In this document: positions 1 through 6,240 of the stretch, one piece after another | How the letters are laid out: every line of letters starts with the position of its first letter | Numbering within the stretch: position 1 is the first letter of the stretch | From: Chloroflexota bacterium | Lineage (GTDB): Bacteria; Chloroflexota; Anaerolineae; UBA4142; SHND01 | NCBI GenBank assembly: GCA_029778615.1 | Contig: JAKOPZ010000024.1 | Location: forward strand, 1-64,000 | Length of the DNA: 64,000 bases | Reading direction: 5' to 3' | Position numbers and translations under genes: made by a program | Notes under the pieces: generated by a model | What the model saw: the letters and a program-made list of their open reading frames with translations, nothing else | The model's database searches: none | What the model was told of the DNA's origin: nothing

Positions 1-1
1 C

Positions 2-415
2 GTGTTTGTGATTCTTTTGATTGGCTTGGGAATACCGACAACGCCGTTAGCGTGGTTCACGTTCCTGCTCGCTTCGCTCGCGAGCATTCTTGCGTTGGTT
101 CTGCCGCTGCGCGGAGTACATCAGCAAATGGAGACGGCGAAAAATGCCGCCGCGCGCGAATTGAATCTCGAACTCGCGAAAATCCAGTCCGAACTTTTGG
201 CGGCTGACACACCGGATGCCGCGCGCACGGGACATCTGGCAAATCGCACCAGCACGCTCGTCAACTTACGCAACATAGTCCAGGCAAGTCCGACATGGCC
301 CTTTCGCAACACCCTCGCCGTGACGCGCGCCGCGCTCATTGCGGGCGCGCCGCTCATCTATACCGCGCTGAACGAATTGATTCGAATCTTTTTGATACAG
401 CCCCTCGCAAAATGA
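2..415 (+). CDS. C-terminal part of a membrane protein (5' truncated by window edge)
   Basis: The reading frame is already open at the left edge, so the true start is probably outside the window and the GTG at position 2 is only nominal. The visible 137 residues begin with a hydrophobic stretch (about residues 3-37), continue with a charged amphipathic segment (about 40-70), and end with a second hydrophobic stretch (about 105-132). This suggests two membrane segments flanking a soluble helix. I do not recognise a family. It converges on the minus-strand NHLP-like gene, and only 15 bases separate the two stop codons. Confidence 0.6.
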   Translation: MFVILLIGLGIPTTPLAWFTFLLASLASILALVLPLRGVHQQMETAKNAAARELNLELAKIQSELLAADTPDAARTGHLANRTSTLVNLRNIVQASPTWPFRNTLAVTRAALIAGAPLIYTALNELIRIFLIQPLAK

Positions 416-430
416 CACGCGCGCGGTGCG

Positions 431-661
431 TTATATCCACAACACCGCGCCCTGCAATGTTTTTGTAATCTCCTGAACCTCCACGGCGATACGCTGCACC
501 TCGTCGGGGTCAAGCGATTGCACGTACTTGATTTCTTTGCGCGTCAGTTTGATTTTGAGTTCGGCGGCGGCGGCTTTGGGATTCGCCAGCAGCCGACTGC
601 GATACGCATTGTCGAAAATCGCTCGACTGGCACTTGTTTCGATTTCATCGCGGCTTGCCAT
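431..661 (-). CDS. NHLP/Os1348-type leader-like small protein
   Basis: This is a 76-residue protein. Its middle (about residues 10-55) resembles the nitrile-hydratase-like leader peptide clan, including the Os1348 family: a 'RAIFDNAYRSRLLANP' segment followed by 'LKIKLTRKEIKYVQSLD'. Members of this clan are often precursor leaders for ribosomally made, modified peptides. A strong Shine-Dalgarno AAGGAGG lies 4 nt before the ATG and directly follows the TAA of the upstream gene, so the two are translationally linked. There is no clear Gly-Gly cleavage site and only a short tail after the leader-like part. It may therefore be a stand-alone partner protein rather than a true precursor. The family resemblance is by eye. 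Confidence 0.7.
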   Translation of the reverse strand: MASRDEIETSASRAIFDNAYRSRLLANPKAAAAELKIKLTRKEIKYVQSLDPDEVQRIAVEVQEITKTLQGAVLWI

Positions 662-673
662 GATGCCTCCTTG

Positions 674-1699
674 TTAAAACTTGGTTGCGCGAGCTGTTTT
701 GCGGCGAGCGCGCGGGGACATATCGCTCGCGCGCGGCAGCGTCAAGAGCTCGCCAAATAATTTTTCGGTCGCGCGCGACAATTCTTTTTGATACGCGCGT
801 GCCAACGAATTGTGCGTGTGCCGGAGCGTGCGATGCAGTGTGCAGAGATATGCTGTAATGCCGTGAATCTCGAGTGCGCGATTCAATTCCTGTGCGCGTC
901 GAACATGGCGGGCAATGTTCTCAAAAAAAACGCGCGGCGTTTCACCCGTCATCCACGCCTCTGCTACGCGCGCGCGGTTCGCCGTAACGGACGCGCGGTC
1001 TTGTGGTAAGAGCGAAACGGCGGCGACGAACAAATTCCAACGCCCCGCCTCCAAATCGGCTTGGCAGTCCACCACGTGGTCGTGCAGCACAGCCGCGAGG
1101 AATGCGTGGTCGAGCAATTCATCCAACGCCTCAAAGTGTTCCCATCCGGTCAGTTCGCAAATCGCGCGCGCGGGAATTTTTAACGGCGCGCCCAATTGCG
1201 CGAGAGATTGCGCCGCGTCACTTTCCAATGTATGCAAGGACATTAAATCGCGCATATGCAATTGGTTCACGCGAGCGGTTGCGGCGCGCCATGCGCTCAT
1301 GTGCGCGTCTACGGAAATCCAAAACGGAGAGCCGGGAGAAAAAAAGGGATGGTACACCTCAAGCGCCGCAGCATACAACGCGCCGGCGAGCTCGGTGACC
1401 GAATTCGTTTCGTCGGCGCGCACTTCGGCATCGGCGAGGTCGTCGTACAAACGAATCGCGGCGAGTCCCAGCACATTGCTCAAGACAAACTCGCGCGCAA
1501 TCTTTTTGTCGAGTCCGAACGATTCCCCCAACCAGTACGGTAAGAACCATTCAATTTGCCACCGCGTCGGCGGGATGCGTCGGAGCGTTCGCCGCGCGAG
1601 CGAGGCGCGCGCGGGCGCGACGCGTTGGACGGTCTGCAAGAAATCACGCGCAACGGTTCTGCTAAAATCTTGCGGCACAGGTGAAATTGGACGCGCCAT
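674..1699 (-). CDS. class I isoprenoid-synthase-like enzyme
   Basis: The 341-residue protein is helical and carries two acidic motifs spaced as in class I terpenoid or prenyl synthases. The first is 'RLYDDLADAEV' near residue 85 (DDxxD). The second is 'LHDHVVDCQADLEAGRWN' near residue 205, resembling the second metal-binding motif. In known class I enzymes these motifs bind Mg2+ and the substrate diphosphate. It is not a standard polyprenyl or phytoene synthase, so the substrate is unknown. The ATG at 1699 is preceded by a weak AAGGTG. The stop codon sits next to the Shine-Dalgarno of the NHLP-like gene, so both are probably made from one mRNA, which hints at a modified-peptide or lipid-linked product. 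Confidence 0.6.
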   Translation of the reverse strand: MARPISPVPQDFSRTVARDFLQTVQRVAPARASLARRTLRRIPPTRWQIEWFLPYWLGESFGLDKKIAREFVLSNVLGLAAIRLYDDLADAEVRADETNSVTELAGALYAAALEVYHPFFSPGSPFWISVDAHMSAWRAATARVNQLHMRDLMSLHTLESDAAQSLAQLGAPLKIPARAICELTGWEHFEALDELLDHAFLAAVLHDHVVDCQADLEAGRWNLFVAAVSLLPQDRASVTANRARVAEAWMTGETPRVFFENIARHVRRAQELNRALEIHGITAYLCTLHRTLRHTHNSLARAYQKELSRATEKLFGELLTLPRASDMSPRARRKTARATKF

Positions 1700-1724
1700 T
1701 TTTTTTACTATTTCACCTTACGCA

Positions 1725-1818
1725 TGTCATTTCGAACCCCTCCATCCTTCGGGGTAAACTCTGTGAGAAATCTCAGTTTTTTTCACCGAGATTTCTCGCC
1801 AGACCGCTCGAAATGACA
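1725..1818. repeat. mosaic palindromic repeat
   Basis: This 94-bp intergenic element has perfect 11-bp terminal inverted repeats: TGTCATTTCGA at 1725-1735 and its complement at 1808-1818. Inside are a second inverted pair, GAGAAATCTC and GAGATTTCTC, and a small hairpin ACCCC...GGGGT. The nested arrangement is typical of REP- or MITE-like interspersed repeats. It lies between the peptidase stop and the isoprenoid-enzyme start, both on the minus strand. Confidence 0.75.
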
Positions 1819-1838
1819 ATTCTGCGTAACATGAGTTA

Positions 1839-2972
1839 CTATGGCAAATGCACGTGCGCGTGTCCGTAGCGATTCATAATTTCTACCGTCTCGGAAATCG
1901 GCAGCGCATGGATCAGGTGGTCATCCCGCCCGCGCACGGTCTCGGCTTTGAACAATGAATTGAGTACCGCTTCTTCGGTGGCTTCGACCACCGCGTCGAA
2001 CAGCGCGTTGATGAGCTGCGTGTCTTCGACCACTTGCGCGAGTTCGAGCGTGTGAGCGTTGGAATGATGTGGGCGATTGCGCGCGGTCGAAAACGCTATC
2101 GCAAAATCGCCGCTCGTGTTTCCGCCTTGCGTTCCTGTGCGCGCCAGTCCAAAGGTCGCGCGCATGCCCATCCGTTTCAATTGTCGCGAACTCATTGGCG
2201 CATCGGTGGCGATAACGACAATGACCGACCCCTGCGATTCGCGTTGAATGCGTTCGTCGTAATCAATCAATTCGCGTCCGACGGGAACGCCATCAATCCG
2301 CAGTTTGCGGCGCGAACCAAAATTCGATTGCACCAGCACGCCAACCGTAAAGTGCCCGAGTTCGTCAGGCAGAACGCGCGAGGAAGTGCCGATGCCGCCC
2401 TTGAATTCGTAGCAGACCATTCCCGTGCCGCCGCCGACGGCGCCTTCACTGACCGCACCATCGCGCGCGGACTCGATGGCTTGGTACACGTGCGCCTTGG
2501 TCACGTGGCGCCCGCGAATGTCATTTAGATAACTGTCACTCGTCTCCGCCACAATCGGCGAAATGCCCCACGTAGTAATGCCCATCGCCGTACTGTGTTC
2601 AAACGCCCAATCAATCACCGCGTCGGCAACGCGCGGGACATTCATCGTATTCGTGAGCATCAACGGACCTTCAAATACGCCCATCTCGTCAATCTGCTGA
2701 GTGTTGGTGACTTCGCCGAACCCGTTGATGCGAACGACGGCGCCCGTCACTTTGTCCAGAAACAAATCGCCGCCGTGCGGGAGAATTGCCGTGACGCCTG
2801 TGCGAATCGGTCCTTGCATGGGAACGAGCGCGCCGCTGCCTTGTATGATGGTGGCATGTCCGACGCGTACGCCGTTCACATCCGTAATCGCGTTGTGTGG
2901 ACCTGTTTCGAGAATGCCGATTTCGATGCCGAGCTCGCGCGCGCGGGGGCGCTTGCCAAATTCGTTTTTCAT
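1839..2972 (-). CDS. P1 family peptidase (DmpA/beta-aminopeptidase type)
   Basis: The 377-residue protein matches the P1 family of self-cleaving N-terminal-nucleophile aminopeptidases (MEROPS S58). Visible hallmarks are 'GPHNAITDVNGVRVGHA' near the N-terminus, the Gly-rich 'EGAVGGGTGM' segment, and 'SQGSVIVVIATDAP'. In that last motif the Gly248-Ser249 bond corresponds to the DmpA autoprocessing site, and Ser249 would be the nucleophile. Further downstream is 'GNTSGDFAIAFST'. The frame is open 12 codons further upstream, but the ATG at 2972 gives a length and Gly-Ser position close to DmpA. The likely activity is release of N-terminal D-, L- or beta-amino acids; the substrate cannot be read from the sequence. 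Confidence 0.9.
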   Translation of the reverse strand: MKNEFGKRPRARELGIEIGILETGPHNAITDVNGVRVGHATIIQGSGALVPMQGPIRTGVTAILPHGGDLFLDKVTGAVVRINGFGEVTNTQQIDEMGVFEGPLMLTNTMNVPRVADAVIDWAFEHSTAMGITTWGISPIVAETSDSYLNDIRGRHVTKAHVYQAIESARDGAVSEGAVGGGTGMVCYEFKGGIGTSSRVLPDELGHFTVGVLVQSNFGSRRKLRIDGVPVGRELIDYDERIQRESQGSVIVVIATDAPMSSRQLKRMGMRATFGLARTGTQGGNTSGDFAIAFSTARNRPHHSNAHTLELAQVVEDTQLINALFDAVVEATEEAVLNSLFKAETVRGRDDHLIHALPISETVEIMNRYGHAHVHLP

Positions 2973-3084
2973 GCAAAGATGATAGTTGATGTGCGCGCTG
3001 GTTGTCAATCGCTGTTGGGCGCGTATTTTGTGGTCGCGCGCAAATGGTTACAATATTTATCTCGAATCGCCGCGCGCGAGAAAG

Positions 3085-3090
3085 TATAAT
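3085..3090 (+). promoter_or_regulatory. -10 hexamer TATAAT before the SET gene
   Basis: A perfect TATAAT ends 11 nt before the ATG at 3102. Transcription would begin about 5 nt before the start codon, leaving an almost leaderless mRNA. No good -35 element is visible. Confidence 0.5.
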
Positions 3091-3101
3091 ACGGGGAAAA
3101 A

Positions 3102-3434
3102 ATGAATTCTGCATTTGCTCAAGATTTTTATACTAGACCTGTCTCGCACGCCAAAGGCGTGGGGCTGTTTGCCGCGCGGAAATTTGAGCCGGGCGAAACA
3201 CTCTACGCGCTCGATTATTGGTCGGAACCGGAAATGCCGATGCACGCGACGAATCATTCATGCGAACCTAACGCAGCATTCAACTCAGACAGCGTTCTCG
3301 TCGCGCTGCGCGTCATCTTGCCCGACGAAGAGATTACGTACGATTATTTGACGATTCCGCTGCCCGCCTCGCCGTGGAATTTTGAATGTGAGTGCGGCGC
3401 GGAAAAATGTCGCAGTCGGGTGATTGCAAAATAA
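3102..3434 (+). CDS. small SET-domain protein
   Basis: The 110-residue protein is little more than a SET core with a post-SET cysteine cluster. It has 'HAKGVGLFAARKFEPGE' at the N-terminus, 'NHSCEPNAAF' (the family's NHSCxPN motif that binds S-adenosylmethionine) near residue 50, 'DEEITYDY' near residue 77, and a C-terminal CxCxxxxC cluster ('CECGAEKCRS') like the zinc-binding post-SET. In characterised relatives this fold methylates protein lysines. The small size suggests a bacterial housekeeping or host-independent SET protein with unknown target. The family call is strong; activity is inferred. Confidence 0.88.
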   Translation: MNSAFAQDFYTRPVSHAKGVGLFAARKFEPGETLYALDYWSEPEMPMHATNHSCEPNAAFNSDSVLVALRVILPDEEITYDYLTIPLPASPWNFECECGAEKCRSRVIAK

Positions 3435-3501
3435 ACGCGGTGTTCTGCAAGCGCAACGCGATGGATTGGAAACAGTACAGGACGCATCAGGAGGCAGAGT
3501 C

Positions 3502-4098
3502 TTGATACGCAAAGGATTTACCATAGAAAATCCGCTCACGGGCACGCGGACGATTGTGCTGGAAAGCGATTTGGAAACGCAAGGTCGGGGCTGGTTGGTG
3601 GAAACACGTTGTCCGCCCAATGCTCCGCCCGATATTCCCGAGCACGTGCATTTAACATGGACGGAAACCTTTGAGATTGTTTCGGGCACCGCGTCCTATA
3701 AACTGAATGGCGTTCAGCAAACTGCACAGTCCGGTACAATCATCGTAATGCCGCCCGGTCAGCCGCAAATTCATCCATGGAATGTGGGTGCAAGCGAGTT
3801 GGTCTATCGCCAGCGCGATGAATTTGGGCAAGCCACACCGCAAGCTGTGCAAGATGTTTTGGGAGTGTTTGCAACGCTTGCGGGTCTGGCGCGGCAAGGC
3901 AAAGTGGACCGTCATGGTCAGCCCAAGGACCCGTTACAACTTGCCGTGATGCTGCGGACGTTGAGTCGCTATGATGGTTATGATGCGCGCCTGCCGATTC
4001 CGCTGCAAAAGTTTCTTGCCGCGACGGTGGGCAAGTTCGCCGAGATGCGCGGCTATCGCGCCGTTTATCCGCAATATGTAGATGGACAAGAGGGCTAG
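3502..4098 (+). CDS. cupin-domain protein
   Basis: The frame opens at a TTG at 3424, overlapping the SET gene. However, a strong AGGAGG at 3489-3494 lies 7 nt before an in-frame TTG at 3502, giving a protein that starts '(M)IRKGFTIENPLTGTR', as cupins of this type do. The 198-residue product has cupin motif 1 around 'PEHVHLTWTETFEIVSG' and motif 2 around 'PPGQPQIHPWNVG'. The His and Glu residues could bind a metal. The C-terminal half is helical. It may be an enzyme or a sugar/small-molecule sensor. It lies 67 bases after the SET gene and may share its transcript. Confidence 0.8.
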   Translation: MIRKGFTIENPLTGTRTIVLESDLETQGRGWLVETRCPPNAPPDIPEHVHLTWTETFEIVSGTASYKLNGVQQTAQSGTIIVMPPGQPQIHPWNVGASELVYRQRDEFGQATPQAVQDVLGVFATLAGLARQGKVDRHGQPKDPLQLAVMLRTLSRYDGYDARLPIPLQKFLAATVGKFAEMRGYRAVYPQYVDGQEG

Positions 4099-4298
4099 CG
4101 CTACTTTGTCACTTGACAGGCGGGCGATTCAAATCGCGGCAACTGATGGCGAAATCGGCCTACGCCGATTGAGATTTGGTCCAATTTGGCGCATTTTTCG
4201 GTCTGCGGAGGCAGACTTGGCTATGCGTTGGTGCGATTTCCAATCGCCCAAGAGTTAACGAATATTCCGGAAATCGAATTCTTTTGTGGTGTACAGGA

Positions 4299-4847
4299 AT
4301 GGACGAGCATTTGATTCGCCTTAGCAAGTTCTTGAGCAAAGTCCTGCGCCATCATCCGCAAGGGATTGGTCTGTAGTTGGACGCGCACGGTTGGGCGAAT
4401 GTGGACGAATTGTTGACCGGCGCACAACGCGCGTACATCCACTTAACGCGCGAGGTATTGGAAGAGGTGGTGCGAGAGAACGACAAGCAGCGTTTTGCGT
4501 TCAGCGCGGATGGCACAAAAATTCGCGCGAATCAAGGACACTCTATCGCAGTAGATTTGCAGCTCGTGCCGCAAACGCCGCCGGATATTTTGTTTCACGG
4601 CACGGCAAAAAAATTCTTGCCCAGCATTCAACGCGACGGCTTGAAACCGCGTCAGCGCAACCATGTGCATTTGTCGTGGAATGAGGACACGGCACAGCGC
4701 GTCGGCGCGCGTCACGGTGAACCGGTCGTGTTGCCCGTGCGCGCAGGCGATATGCATCGGCGAGGATTTTTATTTTTCTTGTCGGCGAATGGCGTTTGGT
4801 TGACCGAACGCGTGCCCGTCGAGTATTTGCAAATCCCGGCGCAATAA
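4299..4847 (+). pseudogene. kptA: RNA 2'-phosphotransferase interrupted by an in-frame TAG
   Basis: Read through the TAG at 4374-4376, the frame encodes a full-length (182-codon) KptA/Tpt1 protein: 'RLSKFLSKVLRHHPQGIGL', then stop, then 'LDAHGWANVDELL', 'DILFHGTAKKFLPSIQRDGL', 'HVHLSWNE' and 'RGFLFFLSANGVWLT'. The LRHxP arginine, the HGT histidine and the downstream motifs of this NAD+-dependent enzyme are all present. Only one codon after 'IGL' is lost, where relatives have an ordinary residue. One C-to-T or G-to-T change from CAG or GAG would produce it. It could be a recent pseudogene, an assembly error, or a read-through codon. Translation from the TTG right after the stop would lack the N-terminal Arg. 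Confidence 0.85.
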
Positions 4848-4850
4848 AAA

Positions 4851-4880
4851 ATCTCTGCGTCTACCGCAGAGATTTTTTTT
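4851..4880. terminator. bidirectional terminator between kptA and the LysM gene
   Basis: Two perfect 10-bp arms (AATCTCTGCG at 4851-4860 and its complement at 4866-4875) enclose a 5-nt loop and are flanked by A-runs on one side and T-runs on the other. It can therefore stop both converging genes. Confidence 0.85.
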
Positions 4881-6144
4881 AATAGACCACGAGCGCCATG
4901 TTGTTGAAATAGCCGGAGGTGCGTTCGTGGTTTGCCCAACTGGTAAAACGCACACTGCCGTCATAGGGGTCGTGATAGGTGACACCTTTGTCGCTTGCCG
5001 CGACAATGACGACAGTATGTTCATACGGCGTGAGCGGAATTTTTATGCCGCTCGCAATTTCAATCCACTGCGGGCTTTGAAATGACTCGCGCCATGTGGT
5101 CCACCAAATGACGGGACGCCCCTGTTTCAAGTTCTCCAAAATGCTCGCTTTGAACTGCGGATACGTTTGCCCATAGTACGTTGTGGATTGATGTCCCAGT
5201 TTCTCCAGCCCTTTTTGAAGCGCCTGTGCGTACGCGCCATAATGCGTCAGCCCACCAATCAACTCATAGTTCGTTTCCCCGCGAATGCCTTCGAATGGAT
5301 TGTCACTGCGCGCCATCGCCGCGACGATTTGCGCTTCGCTCAATGCGCCGCGCAGCGCCATGGATGCGGCAGCTTCTTCGCAGGTGAGCGTTTGAGTCTG
5401 ACGATAGCGCGGCACATTTTGAACTTGAATCACTCCCGCCGCAGCAGAATTGTTCGCGGGCGCGTTGAGCGCGGGCGCGGATGCCTGTGTGGACGCGCCG
5501 GCAGAATTTGGAATGACGAGCCGCTGTCCCGAATACACAAACGGCGTCGGCAAATTGTTGGCGATGCGAAGCGCTGCCATCGTCACATTATGCGTGACCG
5601 CGATTCCGTAGAGCGTATCGCCGGGGCGAACAATGTACGTGGTGGTTGTCAGTGTGTTTGCAGGTTGTGTATTCGCGGATGCGTTATCGCTGCTCGCTGC
5701 GCCGGAAGCTGGCGGTGCGACATTTCGCGCGCCGGGAATTTTCAACTGCCAGCCGGTGTACAAAAATCCGTTGGGAGGAATATTATTCGCGTCGGCAATG
5801 GCATTGACCGAAACACCGAAATTGCGCGCGACGGAATACAGCGTGTCACCCGCGCGCACGGTGTAAATACCGCTCGGCGAAACTTGCGCAACCGAAGCGG
5901 TGGCGGTATTGGAAGCAGAGTTGGTGGACGCGCCGGGAATGGTCAAACGTTGTCCCGCATACACCCAACTCTGTGTGGTAATGCCATTCGCCGATGCCAA
6001 TGCCTGTGGCGTGACACCGTACTTGCGCGCAATCGAGTAAAGGGTCTCGCCGTACGCGACAACGTGTGTGGGCGAATCGGCGCGCGCAGACAAGGGGAAC
6101 ATGAACGCGCCCGCGATGAACAAGCCAAGCAGCAGCCATCTCAT
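4879..6144 (-). CDS. secreted protein with three LysM domains and a C39-like peptidase domain
   Basis: The 421-residue protein starts with a signal peptide (MRWLLLGLFIAGAFMFPLSARA). Three LysM repeats follow: 'THVVAYGETLYSIARKYGV', 'YTVRAGDTLYSVARNFGV' and 'YIVRPGDTLYGIAVTHNV'. These usually bind peptidoglycan or other GlcNAc polymers and are joined here by Ala/Ser/Asn-rich linkers. The C-terminal ~190 residues fit a peptidase C39-like (papain-fold) domain, with a Cys in 'TLTCEEAAASMAL', a His in 'PYEHTVVIVAA' and an Asp in 'YHDPYDG'. It is probably a cell-wall-attached protease or peptidoglycan hydrolase. I chose the ATG at 6144 because it begins the signal peptide. A TACAAT hexamer sits exactly 6 nt upstream, suggesting a leaderless mRNA. 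Confidence 0.88.
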   Translation of the reverse strand: MRWLLLGLFIAGAFMFPLSARADSPTHVVAYGETLYSIARKYGVTPQALASANGITTQSWVYAGQRLTIPGASTNSASNTATASVAQVSPSGIYTVRAGDTLYSVARNFGVSVNAIADANNIPPNGFLYTGWQLKIPGARNVAPPASGAASSDNASANTQPANTLTTTTYIVRPGDTLYGIAVTHNVTMAALRIANNLPTPFVYSGQRLVIPNSAGASTQASAPALNAPANNSAAAGVIQVQNVPRYRQTQTLTCEEAAASMALRGALSEAQIVAAMARSDNPFEGIRGETNYELIGGLTHYGAYAQALQKGLEKLGHQSTTYYGQTYPQFKASILENLKQGRPVIWWTTWRESFQSPQWIEIASGIKIPLTPYEHTVVIVAASDKGVTYHDPYDGSVRFTSWANHERTSGYFNNMALVVY

Positions 6145-6209
6145 GCGCGTATTGTAGCAGAAAAGCGCGCGGCGCGCGAGTTGCAAATTCCGCGTTATGG
6201 CGCGCGAAA

Positions 6210-6239
6210 AAAAAGCGAGGTCGCATGACCTCGCTTTTT
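6210..6239 (-). terminator. terminator after the PHP-AlbA gene
   Basis: Perfect 13-bp arms (AAAAAGCGAGGTC at 6210-6222 and its complement at 6227-6239) enclose a GCAT loop and are followed by U's on the minus strand. It separates the PHP gene from the downstream LysM gene. Confidence 0.85.
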
Positions 6240-6240
6240 G

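Noticed and set aside
915-1757. 280-codon plus-strand open frame
   Set aside because: It is antisense to the isoprenoid-enzyme gene and runs on into the mosaic palindrome; it has no motif.
4105-4250. Possible tRNA, because of a GATTCAAATC-like segment
   Set aside because: No cloverleaf can be drawn; the stretch holds only small palindromes (ATCGGC-CTAC-GCCGAT and GTCTGC-GGAG-GCAGAC types).
5167-6228. 353-codon plus-strand open frame
   Set aside because: It is antisense to the LysM protein gene; its composition is Arg/Cys-rich and unlike a real protein.
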